In this document: piece by piece, positions 33,604-42,373 of the stretch
Position numbering within the stretch: the stretch's first letter is position 1
Layout of the letters: each line of letters opens with the position of its first letter
DNA from: Gemmatimonadales bacterium
Lineage (GTDB): Bacteria; Gemmatimonadota; Gemmatimonadetes; Longimicrobiales; Gaopeijiaceae
NCBI GenBank assembly: GCA_007692605.1
Contig: REBS01000120.1
Coordinates: 1-46,508 of the forward strand
Reading direction: 5' to 3'
DNA length: 46,508 nucleotides
Translations under genes and position numbers: made by a program
Notes under the pieces: model-generated
What the model was told of the DNA's origin: nothing
What the model saw: only the letters and a program-made list of their open reading frames with translations
The model's database searches: none

Positions 33604-35064
33604 ATGAATCAGGCCGACGACGGCGTCGGGGAGCTGCAACTCTCGCCAGAAGCGATGCGGGAACTGGGGTATCGGGCGGTCGACGCGCTGGTGGACCGCT
33701 GGAGCGCCCTGCCCGATGAGCCGGCGTGGCGCGGCGGATCGCGAGCCGAGATGGATGCCCGCCTCGGACCGATCGCACCGCCACCCGAGGGTCCCGGCGA
33801 TCCAGATACGGTGCTTCGGGAGGCGATCGAGTCGGTCCTGCCCCAGGCCGCACGCATCGATCATCCGCGCTTTTTCGCCTTCATCCCCTCGGCCCCCAGC
33901 TGGATGGCGGTGCTGGGGGACTTTCTGGCGACGGGGTTCAACGTCTTTCAGGGCACCTGGCTGGCGTCGGCCGGCCCGAGCCGGGTCGAACTCGAGGTGG
34001 TGGAGTGGTTCCGGGGCTGGGTCGGGATGCCCGAAGGCGCCGAAGGGGTTCTCACGAGCGGGGGCTCGGTGGCGAACCTGATGGCGGTGGTCATGGCTCG
34101 CGAGATCGCGGGCAATCCGGATTCCCCGGTGGTCTACCTGTCCGATCAGGGGCACTCGTCGCTACGCCGGGCCGCCCGGCTGGCCGGGATCCCCGCCGAG
34201 GGCATCCGCGTGCTTCCGACCGGGCCGGACCTGCTCCTCGACCCCGACCGGATGCGTCGTGCCGTGGCCGAGGACCGCCGGGCCGGAAGCGTGCCGATCC
34301 TGGTCTGCGCGAATGGGGGGGCCACGAACACGGGTCGGGTCGATCCTCTCGCGCCGCTGGGTCGGACGGCGCGGGAGCTCGGGGTGCGTCTGCACGTCGA
34401 TGCCGCCTTCGGAGGGTTCGCGGCGCTCACCGACACGGGCAGGGAGGCGCTCGACGGACTCGGAGATGCCGATACGATCACCCTGGACCCCCACAAGTGG
34501 CTCTTCCAGCCCTTCGAGTGTGGATGCCTGATGGCGCGGGAGCCGGGTGAGCTCACGTCGGTCTTCGGGGTGCAGGCCGAGTATCTGCAGGACACCGAAC
34601 TGGGGGACGAACAGGTGAATTTCGGGAACCGCGGGGTTCAGCTTTCGCGCAGCTTCCGAGCGCTCAAGGTCTGGATGACGCTGAGGACCCATGGACTCGA
34701 CGCGATCCGGCGCGGGGTGGATCACGGGATCCAGCTGGCCGAGCGCGCCGAGGCCCGGATCCGGAGCTCCGAGACCCTGGAGCTGCTCTCTCCCGCCACC
34801 CTGGGGATCGTCCTGTATCGCTTCGTGTCCGATCGGGGCGACGCCGAGGCGATCGACCGGCTGAACCGGAGGATCCAGGCGCGGTTGATCGAGAGTGGAT
34901 ACGCCATGGTGTCGTCGACGCGGATCGAGGGGCGATACGCTCTTCGCCTGTGCATCCTGAATCCGCGCACGAGCTGGAGCGATGTCGAGGGAGTGCTGCG
35001 CCGGGTGGAGGCGCTGGGAGTGGAGCTCTCGGGGCTCACCGGCCGGAGCATCGAGGCCCGATGA
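33604..35064 (+). CDS. Pyridoxal-phosphate group II decarboxylase (aromatic amino-acid decarboxylase-like)
   Basis: 486 aa, AAGGAG 7 bases before the ATG. The cofactor lysine is K298 in TLDPHKWLFQPFECG. Other family parts are FFAFIPSAPSWMAVLGD at the N-terminal lobe, GVLTSGGSVANLMAVV for phosphate binding, SDQGHSSLRRAARLAG with the ring-stacking His, and LHVDAAFGGFA with the pyridine-binding Asp. This is the group II family that includes aromatic-L-amino-acid, tyrosine and glutamate decarboxylases. The substrate is not clear; an aromatic amino acid would link to the phenylacetate operon nearby, but that is inference. The stop overlaps the CPBP gene start (ATGA). Confidence 0.92.
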   Translation: MNQADDGVGELQLSPEAMRELGYRAVDALVDRWSALPDEPAWRGGSRAEMDARLGPIAPPPEGPGDPDTVLREAIESVLPQAARIDHPRFFAFIPSAPSWMAVLGDFLATGFNVFQGTWLASAGPSRVELEVVEWFRGWVGMPEGAEGVLTSGGSVANLMAVVMAREIAGNPDSPVVYLSDQGHSSLRRAARLAGIPAEGIRVLPTGPDLLLDPDRMRRAVAEDRRAGSVPILVCANGGATNTGRVDPLAPLGRTARELGVRLHVDAAFGGFAALTDTGREALDGLGDADTITLDPHKWLFQPFECGCLMAREPGELTSVFGVQAEYLQDTELGDEQVNFGNRGVQLSRSFRALKVWMTLRTHGLDAIRRGVDHGIQLAERAEARIRSSETLELLSPATLGIVLYRFVSDRGDAEAIDRLNRRIQARLIESGYAMVSSTRIEGRYALRLCILNPRTSWSDVEGVLRRVEALGVELSGLTGRSIEAR

Positions 35065-36017
35065 CCGAGGAGTTCGCGGGACTCCAACCCGAAGAGGAGG
35101 CGGACGTCGCATCGGCCCGGGAGTCGCCGGATGCGCGCTCGGATGCACGCTCGGATGCACGCTCGGATGCACGCTCGGATGCGTCCCCCGATACGTCGCA
35201 CGATGCCTGGCGGGATACGTCGCCCGATCCGCCTCCGGGGGCCGGGATCGCGAGGCGCAGGTTGCGGATCGGGGTCGTGCTCACGGCGCTGCTCGTTGCG
35301 ATCTTCGTGGTGGCGACCGACCTATCGGTCCCCGATGCCATCGGCCTCTCCCTGTTTCTCGTGGCCTTTCCGGCGATCGCCTGGGCGCAGCTCCCCCTGA
35401 TGACCGAGGAGGTGCTCGAGCGCATCCCGGTCTATCTGGGCTCGATCCTCTCGATCTCGCTGCTCGGGCTCCTGGGTCTGGGCCTGGGGGTCTGGGGCTT
35501 CGAGCCGGCCGATCTCGGGCTGGTCGGGCTGGAGATCGGGCCGTTGGTGGGTTGGATCGTGGCGATCACCGCCGGTGCGCTCCTGCTCGGGAAGCTGACG
35601 GAGCCGCTGGACAAGGCGATCCATGGAGGGCCGCATCCCATTCTGCTGCAGCTGCTTCCCCGCACCCCTCGTGAGAAGGGGGTCTTTGCGGGGCTGTCGC
35701 TGGTCGCGGGATGGGGCGAGGAGATCGCCTATCGCGGCTATGTCCCCGCGGCCCTCCTTCTGCTCGTCGCCGACCCCTGGCTCGCGATGGGGATCGCGGC
35801 GCTGGCCTTCGGGGGGCTCCACGCCTACCAGGGTGGGATCGGGGTGGTGCGCACCGCGCTCATGGGCTTTCTTCTTGGAGTGCCGGTGGTGCTCACCGGG
35901 AGCATCCTTCCCGGCATGGTGGCGCACGCTCTCGTCGATCTGATTGCCGGCTTCGTGCTCGGTCCCCGGATCCTGCGCAGGGCGGGCGTCCCTCTCGAAC
36001 CTCAAGATGGATTGTGA
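35061..36017 (+). CDS. CPBP-family intramembrane glutamic endopeptidase
   Basis: 318 aa. The N-terminal 65 residues are hydrophilic and include about four tandem SDAR units; then come about eight membrane helices. The CAAX/CPBP catalytic motifs are intact: E220-E221-x3-R225 (EEIAYRG), H254 in FGGLHAY, and H289-x3-D293 (HALVD). Such membrane proteases cleave prenylated or bacteriocin-related substrates in the few known cases; the target here is unknown. Translation is probably coupled to the PLP decarboxylase through the ATGA overlap. Confidence 0.9.
   Translation: MTEEFAGLQPEEEADVASARESPDARSDARSDARSDARSDASPDTSHDAWRDTSPDPPPGAGIARRRLRIGVVLTALLVAIFVVATDLSVPDAIGLSLFLVAFPAIAWAQLPLMTEEVLERIPVYLGSILSISLLGLLGLGLGVWGFEPADLGLVGLEIGPLVGWIVAITAGALLLGKLTEPLDKAIHGGPHPILLQLLPRTPREKGVFAGLSLVAGWGEEIAYRGYVPAALLLLVADPWLAMGIAALAFGGLHAYQGGIGVVRTALMGFLLGVPVVLTGSILPGMVAHALVDLIAGFVLGPRILRRAGVPLEPQDGL
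35128..35180 (+). repeat. 12-bp tandem repeat encoding SDAR units
   Basis: The unit CGGATGCACGCT (first copy CGGATGCGCGCT) occurs about four times from 35128, then decays. It lies in frame inside the CPBP gene and encodes a hydrophilic Ser-Asp-Ala-Arg series in its N-terminal tail. Copy number may vary by slippage. Confidence 0.85.
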
Positions 36018-36023
36018 CCTGAC

Positions 36024-36512
36024 ATGAATCTGGACTTCGCACTCATCGCCGATGCCGCCACCGTGGACGGGGGCGGCAAGCTCAGTGTTCTTGGAATCTT
36101 CGACCGGATCCGGGCCCGGGAATTTCCGGCGCGGCACGGCCGGATCGCGCTCGTGATGCGTCTCGCCGCCGGCCCCGAGGACGCGGGTGGCCACGAGGCC
36201 GACATCCGCCTGGTCGATCCAAAGGGCGAGCAGGTCCTGCGGCTCGACGGCACTCTGCGCGTGGGAGAGGCGCCGCCCGGCGCTTCGGGCGCCATCACGC
36301 GGGTACCGCACGTGCTCAACCTCGACGGGATCACCTTCAAGGTGCCCGGCGTGTACGAGTTCGAGATCCGCATCGACGGAGACCTCGTTTCGACGCTTCC
36401 CCTGACGCTCGAGGAACTGCGGGACGATCGTCGCTTCCCCGGGCAGGGCTCCTCGCAGGGCCCCGAAGGCGTCCCGGTGGTCTTCGCGCCGGGCGGTCCC
36501 GCCGAGGCCTGA
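36024..36512 (+). CDS. DUF6941-family protein
   Basis: 162 aa, beginning 7 bases after the CPBP stop. The N-terminus LDFALIADAATVDGGGKLSVLGIFDRI and the predicted beta-sandwich that follows (RIALVMRLAAGPE, ITFKVPGVYEFEIRIDGDLVSTLPLTL) match a widespread family of unknown function, DUF6941 as I recall it. There is no signal peptide or membrane segment. Position within a run of same-strand genes suggests co-transcription but gives no function. Confidence 0.78.
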   Translation: MNLDFALIADAATVDGGGKLSVLGIFDRIRAREFPARHGRIALVMRLAAGPEDAGGHEADIRLVDPKGEQVLRLDGTLRVGEAPPGASGAITRVPHVLNLDGITFKVPGVYEFEIRIDGDLVSTLPLTLEELRDDRRFPGQGSSQGPEGVPVVFAPGGPAEA

Positions 36513-36518
36513 TCGGAC

Positions 36519-37364
36519 ATGACGCCCCGCGTGTCGGTGCTCAGCGTGTATCCCGTCAAGGGCGCTGCGGGGATCTCGGTCCCGGAGATGACGCTCGACC
36601 GGGTCGGGCCCGTCGGCGACCGGCGCTGGATGCTGGTCGACCCCGACGGGGTCTTCCTGAGCCAACGATCCACTCCCGCCATGGCGTTGCTCGGGACCTC
36701 GATCCCGAATGGAAACTCCGCGGCGCCCGAGTTCCGGGTCACCCACCCCGACGCCCCGGGGTCTCCGGGGCCGCTGCTTCCACTGAACGCCGTCGATCTC
36801 GACGGCGAGCGGCTGGCCGTGCGAATCTGGAGTGACGATGTCACCGCCATCGCGCCCGACCCCGAAGCCGATCGGTGGTTCTCGGCCGTGCTGCGGCGGC
36901 CCTGCCGAGTGGTGTATCTTCCCGACTCCTCGATCCGGCCGACCGATCCGCAATGGGCGCCGGGAGGACGGGTGGGGTTCGCCGACGGGTACCCCCTGCT
37001 CGTGGCGTCGGAGGCCTCGCTCGCCGATCTCAATGCCCGATTGACCGAGCCCCTCCCCATGGACCGATTCCGTCCGAACATCGTGGTGACAGGCCTGCCG
37101 GCGGCGCACGACGAGGACCGCTGGCGCCGCATCCGGATCGGCTCCGTCGGCTTTGTCGGGGTGCGGGCATGCGCACGTTGCTCGGTCACCACGGTCGATC
37201 AATCGTCGGGAGAGCGGGGCGTGGAGCCACTGCGGACGCTGGCCGAGTACCGAAAACATCGAGGAAAGGTGTATTTCGGGCAGAACCTCGTGCACGACAG
37301 CGCCGGTCGGCTCCAGGTGGGGGATCCGGTCCGGGTTCTGGAGACGGCGGAGCCCCGCTACTGA
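36519..37364 (+). CDS. MOSC-domain protein (YcbX/MOCS-like)
   Basis: 281 aa, 6 bases after the previous stop. The MOSC N-terminal beta-barrel (VSVLSVYPVKGAAGISVPEMTLDRVGPVGDRRWMLVD, in two parts) is followed by the MOSC domain, with FADGYPLLVASEASLADLN, FRPNIVVTG and the conserved Cys region ACARCSVTTVDQ. MOSC proteins bind molybdenum cofactor and handle sulfur, or act in N-hydroxylated-compound reduction as YcbX and mARC do. Together with moaA at 19454 it indicates that the organism makes and uses molybdenum cofactor. Confidence 0.9.
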   Translation: MTPRVSVLSVYPVKGAAGISVPEMTLDRVGPVGDRRWMLVDPDGVFLSQRSTPAMALLGTSIPNGNSAAPEFRVTHPDAPGSPGPLLPLNAVDLDGERLAVRIWSDDVTAIAPDPEADRWFSAVLRRPCRVVYLPDSSIRPTDPQWAPGGRVGFADGYPLLVASEASLADLNARLTEPLPMDRFRPNIVVTGLPAAHDEDRWRRIRIGSVGFVGVRACARCSVTTVDQSSGERGVEPLRTLAEYRKHRGKVYFGQNLVHDSAGRLQVGDPVRVLETAEPRY

Positions 37365-37465
37365 GAAAATGTGGCCCTGCCCTTGCAGAAACCTTCTTCA
37401 CACCGAAAGGTAGTAGGTACATGAAGGTCCCCGACGGGCTGATCCCGCGTTTTCGAGGAGGCACA

Positions 37466-37888
37466 ATGATCCTCACCTGCAATTACGAGGAAGTCACGGC
37501 GCTGAGCCACGGCGCCCGCGCGTTCCTGGGCGACGATATGGTGACGTCCGGTCAGGTGGCGGCCCCCTCGCAGGATCGGGGGGATGTCGAGGATCTCCTC
37601 CCGCGTCTCACCGGAGACCTGTCATTTCACACCCTGGCCGAGCAGCGCGAAGCCGAGCGCGGGGTCCGGGTCGTGGTCAACCACCTCCAGGCCACCATGG
37701 AAGAGATGGTCGTGGCGACCCATCCGGCGGCCGAGGAGGCCGTCGCGGCCTATTTCGACTACGCCCATGCCCTCTCGGTTCTGGGCCGACTCATGGAGCT
37801 CGGCGCCGAAATGGAGGCGATGGTCGAGGTCGTCACCGGTCGTCCGGCGCACGGCGAGCTACTTCACACCTTTCGGTTCCCCGACTGA
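37466..37888 (+). CDS. Hypothetical cytosolic protein
   Basis: 140 aa from the ATG at 37466, which has GAGGAGG 5 bases upstream; an in-frame ATG at 37421 would add 15 residues but is less well placed. No signal or membrane segment. The C-terminal two thirds are helical (ERGVRVVVNHLQATMEEMVVATHP, AVAAYFDYAHALSVLGRLMELGAEMEAMVEVVTG as separate helices). No family recognised. The next gene begins 4 bases after its stop, so the two are probably co-expressed. Confidence 0.75.
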   Translation: MILTCNYEEVTALSHGARAFLGDDMVTSGQVAAPSQDRGDVEDLLPRLTGDLSFHTLAEQREAERGVRVVVNHLQATMEEMVVATHPAAEEAVAAYFDYAHALSVLGRLMELGAEMEAMVEVVTGRPAHGELLHTFRFPD

Positions 37889-37892
37889 GCCC

Positions 37893-38207
37893 GTGAGCCA
37901 GTCACGGATCGAAGTCCTTCGGACCATGCTCGAGCGGCGGCCAGACGATGCGCGCCTGCGCTTCGGACTCGCGGTCGAATACCTCAACTCGGGTGATCTC
38001 GAGACCGGGGTGACCGAGCTCCAGAGGTATCTGGAGACGGCCGACGACGAGGGCAACGCCTGGGGGCGGCTCGCCTCGGCACTCGACGCGCTCGGTCGCA
38101 CCGACGACGCTCTCGCGGCTTACCGGCGCGGGATCGAGGCCGCCCACCGGTTCGGCCATCCCACGATGGCCGAGGAGTTCGAAGAGGAGCTCGACCGGCT
38201 CTCCTGA
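37893..38207 (+). CDS. TPR-repeat protein
   Basis: 104 aa from the GTG at 37893. Three tetratricopeptide-like units are visible: [43 protein letters not shown] (about one and a half units), then [30 protein letters not shown]. Such small helical repeat proteins mediate protein-protein contact; no partner is evident. It precedes gyrA by 121 bases. Confidence 0.85.
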   Translation: MSQSRIEVLRTMLERRPDDARLRFGLAVEYLNSGDLETGVTELQRYLETADDEGNAWGRLASALDALGRTDDALAAYRRGIEAAHRFGHPTMAEEFEEELDRLS

Positions 38208-38211
38208 GCCT

Positions 38212-38265
38212 CCCCAGCCTGCTCCTCTTTCCCTCCGCTCCCCCCTTCCCCCGACTCCCCCGGCG
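38212..38265 (+). other. Pyrimidine-rich tract upstream of gyrA
   Basis: Over about 54 bases the plus strand is almost only C and T, broken by a few G and A. Homopurine-homopyrimidine tracts can adopt unusual structure under superhelical stress. Here it sits just before the gyrase gene. Confidence 0.6.
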
Positions 38266-38305
38266 GGTCATCTTCGGTCGGGTCTCATGACCCATCGACC
38301 CGAAG
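38266..38305. promoter_or_regulatory. Nested inverted repeats before the gyrA start
   Basis: GGGTCAT (38266-38272) pairs with ATGACCC (38287-38293), and an alternative set pairs CTTCGG (38273-38278) with CCGAAG (38300-38305) around GGTC-TCAT-GACC (38281-38292). The two foldings exclude each other. It lies 24-63 bases before the gyrA ATG and could be an operator or a leader hairpin. Confidence 0.4.
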
Positions 38306-38328
38306 TCACTCGATCCCCAGGAGTCCGA

Positions 38329-41055
38329 ATGGCCATGGCGCAGAAGCGGGAGCGCATTCTCTCGCGTCTCATCGAAGAGGAGATGAGGGAGGCGTTCCTC
38401 GATTATTCCATGAGCGTGATCGTGCAGCGAGCGCTTCCCGATGTGAGGGATGGGCTCAAACCGGTGCACCGCCGGATCCTGCACGCCATGAACGAGCTGG
38501 GGCTCCAGCCCGACCGCGCGCACAAGAAGAGCGCATCGGTGGTCGGAGAAGTACTCGGAAAATTCCATCCGCACGGGGACTCCGCGGTCTACGACGCGAT
38601 GGTGCGGATGGTCCAGGAATTCTCGCTTCGGTACCCGCTGGTCGACGGGCAGGGGAATTTCGGCTCGATCGACGGGGACTCCGCCGCCGCCTATCGCTAC
38701 ACCGAGGCCCGGCTCGCGCCCTTCGCGGTCGAACTGCTGGCGGACATCGACCTCGAGACGGTCGACTGGTCGCCGAACTTCGACAACCGGCTCAAGGAGC
38801 CGACGGTTCTGCCCTCGCGCCTTCCCAACCTGCTGGTCAACGGGTCGTCGGGGATCGCCGTCGGGATGAGCACGAACATCCCGCCGCACAACCTGCGCGA
38901 GGTCGCGGCCGCCTTCCGGCACCTGGCCGCGAACCCCGAATGTCCGGTCGAGGAGCTGATGGAGCGGGTGCCCGGTCCCGACTTCCCGACCGGTGGCTAC
39001 ATCGTCGGCGACGATGGGATCGAGGACATGCACCGGACGGGCCGGGGGCGACTGGTCATGCGGGCGAAGATCGTGAAGGAGGCGCTGCGGGGGGGCAAGG
39101 AGCAGCTCGTGGTGACCGAGATCCCCTACGCGGTTTCGAAGTCGAAGATCATCGAGCAGATCGTGAAGGCCTCGCGCAAGGGCCAGCTCGACGACGTCAC
39201 CGACGTGCGCGACGAGTCGGATCGCGACGGGCTCCGGCTGGTGATCGAGCTCAAGCGGGGTGCGGACGCGGCCGCCACCCTCCCCGTCCTCTTCAAGAAG
39301 ACCTACCTGCAGTCGACCTTCGGGGCGATCCTCCTGGCGCTGGACAAGGGCGAGCCGAAGGAGTTCGGCCTCAAGGGCCTCCTCGAGAAGTACCGCGACC
39401 ACCGGATGGAGGTGGTCGTGCGCCGGTCGCGCCATCAGCTCGAGAAGGCCGAGGCGGAACGGCACATCCTCGAAGGGCTCCTCCTGGCGCTGGATCACAT
39501 CGACGAGGTGATCCGCATCATTCGGAATTCGAAGGACCGGCCCGAGGCCTCGACGGCGCTGCAGAAGCGCTTCGGGCTCTCGGACGCCCAGTCCGACGCG
39601 ATCCTGAACATGCGCCTGGGCAAGCTCACCTCGCTCGAGGCGGCGGCGCTCCGGGAGCGGATGGCGGTGCTCGAGGAGACGATCGCGGAGCTGCGGGCGA
39701 TCCTCGACAGCGAGGAACGGCAGCTCGAGGTGGTGCTCGCGGAGCTCGCCGAGGTGGTCGAGCGCTTCGGCGACGAGCGCCGCACCGAGATCCTGAGAGA
39801 CGGCCAGGAGGACGTCGCTCCCGTCGAGGCCGCGGTCGCCGACGAGGATGTGGTGATCACCGTGAGCCACGAGGGCTTCGTCAAGCGGATCCCGATGCAC
39901 CTGTATCGCCGCCGGGTGAAGTCCGGAAAGCCGCTCGCCGGCATGGAGAACTACGACGACGACTGGCTCGAGCGCGTGTTCACCGCGCGGACCGGGGGGT
40001 GGATCCTCGCCTTCACCGAGGGGGGACACGTCCACTTCCTCTCGGTGCTCGACGTGCCGGAGTCGGCGAGGGCGTCGCGGGGCCAGTCGATCTACGCGCT
40101 CACCGAGGGGGACCGAGCGGATCGGATCGTCTCGCTGGTGGCTGTCGAGGAGCTCGAGGACCCGGAGAAGGTAGTCGTCTTCCTCTCCGAGGGCGGGATC
40201 ATGAAGCGCACCGAGCTCACCGAGTTCTCGAACCCGCGGGCCGGCGGGATCATCGCGGCGGGTGTGAAGGAGGGCGACCGGATTCTCGATGTGGCGATCT
40301 CGAACGGGCAGGCCGAGGTGATGCTCCTGAGTCGCGCCGGGCGAGCGATCCGCTTCGAGGAGGAGGAGATCTCGGTGATGGGACGCACCGCGCAGGGGGT
40401 GAAGGGGATCGGGCTTCGGGGCGACGATCGGGTGGTCGGGATGATCCTGGTGCGGCGCGAGGCCCAGGTGCTCACGGTGACCGAGCAGGGATGGGGCAAG
40501 CGCACCCAGCTCTCGGAATTCCCACTGCAGAAGCGCGGGGGCCTGGGTACGCTGGCGGCCCCCACCTCCGGCGGGGGCGGACCGGTGGTGGGCGCGCTCG
40601 AGATCACGCCGGTCGAGGAGATCACCCTGGTCACCGCCGAGGGCACGGTGACGCGGATGGGGGCCGACGAGATCCCCGAACAGGGGCGGCGCACCCGTGG
40701 GACCCGCCTGGTGAAGCTGGCCAAGGACGACCGGGTGGTGGAGCTGACTCGCAGCATGGGGATCGAGGCTGGCGCCGAGGGGGGGGATCCCGCTATATCC
40801 GGGGCCGATTCGGAGCCGGGTGAAGCGCCGGTGGCGGATGCGGACTCGCCCTCGAAGGGGGGCGAATCCGACGAAACGGGGGCCGAGGAGGACGCGGTGC
40901 CCGCGACGGTCTCCAGCGAGGAAAAGGCCTCCCCGAAACCATCCGGCTCGGGGCTGAAGGTGGAGGATGACGAGGCCGAAGAGGCCGACGAGCGGGACGC
41001 CGACGAAGACGATGACGGTGACGATGACGAGGATCAGCCCGATCTCTTCGGGTGA
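38329..41055 (+). CDS. gyrA: DNA gyrase subunit A
   Basis: 908 aa from the ATG at 38329, with AGGAG 6 bases upstream. The breakage-reunion domain has the active Tyr124 ([10 protein letters not shown]) and the quinolone-region residues Ser85 and Asp89 (GDSAVYD), the usual drug-sensitive states. A coiled-coil region (about 365-495) and a C-terminal six-bladed DNA-wrapping domain (about 510-805) follow. The GyrA box is QKRGGLG at 734-740, a variant of QRRGGKG, so wrapping and supercoiling strength may differ. The last 90 residues are a long acidic tail ([18 protein letters not shown]) ending in DLFG; acidic tails modulate wrapping in other gyrases. The variant box leaves a topoisomerase IV-like role conceivable, but gyrase is favoured. 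gyrB is not in the window. Confidence 0.95.
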   Translation: MAMAQKRERILSRLIEEEMREAFLDYSMSVIVQRALPDVRDGLKPVHRRILHAMNELGLQPDRAHKKSASVVGEVLGKFHPHGDSAVYDAMVRMVQEFSLRYPLVDGQGNFGSIDGDSAAAYRYTEARLAPFAVELLADIDLETVDWSPNFDNRLKEPTVLPSRLPNLLVNGSSGIAVGMSTNIPPHNLREVAAAFRHLAANPECPVEELMERVPGPDFPTGGYIVGDDGIEDMHRTGRGRLVMRAKIVKEALRGGKEQLVVTEIPYAVSKSKIIEQIVKASRKGQLDDVTDVRDESDRDGLRLVIELKRGADAAATLPVLFKKTYLQSTFGAILLALDKGEPKEFGLKGLLEKYRDHRMEVVVRRSRHQLEKAEAERHILEGLLLALDHIDEVIRIIRNSKDRPEASTALQKRFGLSDAQSDAILNMRLGKLTSLEAAALRERMAVLEETIAELRAILDSEERQLEVVLAELAEVVERFGDERRTEILRDGQEDVAPVEAAVADEDVVITVSHEGFVKRIPMHLYRRRVKSGKPLAGMENYDDDWLERVFTARTGGWILAFTEGGHVHFLSVLDVPESARASRGQSIYALTEGDRADRIVSLVAVEELEDPEKVVVFLSEGGIMKRTELTEFSNPRAGGIIAAGVKEGDRILDVAISNGQAEVMLLSRAGRAIRFEEEEISVMGRTAQGVKGIGLRGDDRVVGMILVRREAQVLTVTEQGWGKRTQLSEFPLQKRGGLGTLAAPTSGGGGPVVGALEITPVEEITLVTAEGTVTRMGADEIPEQGRRTRGTRLVKLAKDDRVVELTRSMGIEAGAEGGDPAISGADSEPGEAPVADADSPSKGGESDETGAEEDAVPATVSSEEKASPKPSGSGLKVEDDEAEEADERDADEDDDGDDDEDQPDLFG

Positions 41056-41176
41056 CGCCTTCGGCGACCCTGCACCCGGGCGAGTCCGGCGCAGTGAGAA
41101 GATCGACGACCGAGCGTGACGTCCCGCGGGGCGGATCGCGCACACTCATCACAGGCAATCAGGACGAGGTGACGGA

Positions 41177-42325
41177 ATGAAGGTGCTCGTACTCGGAGGA
41201 GGGGCCCAGGGCTCCGCTGCGGCATACGACCTGCTCCAGGACCCGGAGGTCGAGGAGGTCGTGATCGGCGACATGAACCCCGACGGGAGTCCGGCCTTTC
41301 TGGCTCCGCATGTGGGAGGGCGGCTGCGACTCGAGGTGGTGGATGCCCGCGACTCCGACTCCGTGCGCGAGGCGATGCGCGGAATGGACGCGGTGGTCTG
41401 CGCGCTCCCGTACTATTTCAACACCGAGATGACCCGGCTGGCCATCGAGGTGGGGGCGCACTTCGCGGACCTGGGTGGAAACACCGAGATCGTCGAGGAG
41501 CAGCGGGCGATGGACGCCGAGGCGAAGGCGGCCGGGGTGAGCGTCATTCCGGACTGTGGGCTGGCGCCGGGGATGGTGAACATCCTGGCGCAGGCCGGCA
41601 TCGACGAGCTCGACAAGACCGAGTCGGTGCGGATGTGGGTCGGGGGCCTCCCGCAGGATCCCGAGCCTCCCCTGAACTACCAGATCGTGTATTCGATGGA
41701 GGGTGTGCTCGACTACTACACCACGCCGGGTCTCGTCCTGCACGAGGGGAAGCCGGTCGAGGTCGAGGCCCTCACCGGGATGGAGGAGCTCGAGTTTCCG
41801 GAGCCCCTGGGCCGGCTCGAGGCCTTCTATACCGCGGGTGGGATTTCGACCCTTCCCTACCGGTACGAGGGGGAGCTCGGGACCATGGAGTACAAGACCC
41901 TCCGGTATCCGGGGCATGCCCGGATCATGAAGGCGATTCGGGACCTGGGGCTCCTCGACGACACCCCCGTGCGGGTGGGGGACTCCGAGATCACGCCGCG
42001 GCAGTTTTTCATCGATCGGGTGAGCCCGACGCTGCGGAAGCCCGAGGGGCGGGATCTGGTCGCCCTGCGTGTCGAAATCCGGGGGACCCGGAATGGTGAG
42101 GCGGCGGGCATCCGCTACGACCTGCTCGACCGGTACGACGAGGCGACGGGGATCACCGCGATGATGCGGACCACCGGGTACTCGCTGGCGCTGACCGGGC
42201 TGATGCAGTGTCGCGGACAGATCCGGGAGCAGGGGGTTCGGACGCCCGACGAGACGGTGGAGCCGCCGGCCTACATGGACGGGCTGGCGCGCCGAGGGAT
42301 CCAGATCCACCGAAGCGAGATCTGA
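41177..42325 (+). CDS. Saccharopine dehydrogenase family oxidoreductase (lysine 6-dehydrogenase-like)
   Basis: 382 aa. The N-terminal Rossmann fold starts VLVLGGGAQGSAAAYDLL. Further family segments: ADLGGNTEIVEEQRAMDAEAKAAGVSVIPDCGLAPGM in two stretches, then the C-terminal domain with VRMWVGGLPQDPEPPLNYQIVYSMEGVLDYY and YKTLRYPGH. This is the short saccharopine dehydrogenase group that includes L-lysine 6-dehydrogenase and carboxynorspermidine-type enzymes, using NAD(P). The exact substrate is uncertain. It follows gyrA by 121 bases, probably with its own promoter. Confidence 0.88.
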   Translation: MKVLVLGGGAQGSAAAYDLLQDPEVEEVVIGDMNPDGSPAFLAPHVGGRLRLEVVDARDSDSVREAMRGMDAVVCALPYYFNTEMTRLAIEVGAHFADLGGNTEIVEEQRAMDAEAKAAGVSVIPDCGLAPGMVNILAQAGIDELDKTESVRMWVGGLPQDPEPPLNYQIVYSMEGVLDYYTTPGLVLHEGKPVEVEALTGMEELEFPEPLGRLEAFYTAGGISTLPYRYEGELGTMEYKTLRYPGHARIMKAIRDLGLLDDTPVRVGDSEITPRQFFIDRVSPTLRKPEGRDLVALRVEIRGTRNGEAAGIRYDLLDRYDEATGITAMMRTTGYSLALTGLMQCRGQIREQGVRTPDETVEPPAYMDGLARRGIQIHRSEI

Positions 42326-42373
42326 CGAGCGGCTGAGGGCGGGGAGCCGGGTTCGATGCGGGCTGGGAAGGGT

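Noticed and set aside
35128-35180. Possible CRISPR-like or replication iterons
   Set aside because: The 12-bp units are contiguous and in frame within the CPBP gene, with no spacers and no origin features.
35322-37295. A 657-codon minus-strand frame opposite the CPBP, DUF6941 and MOSC genes
   Set aside because: Antisense shadow crossing three real plus-strand genes.
37984-41145. A 1,053-codon minus-strand frame opposite gyrA
   Set aside because: It is the complement of gyrA codons, rich in His/Arg/Leu/Asp, with no domain content.
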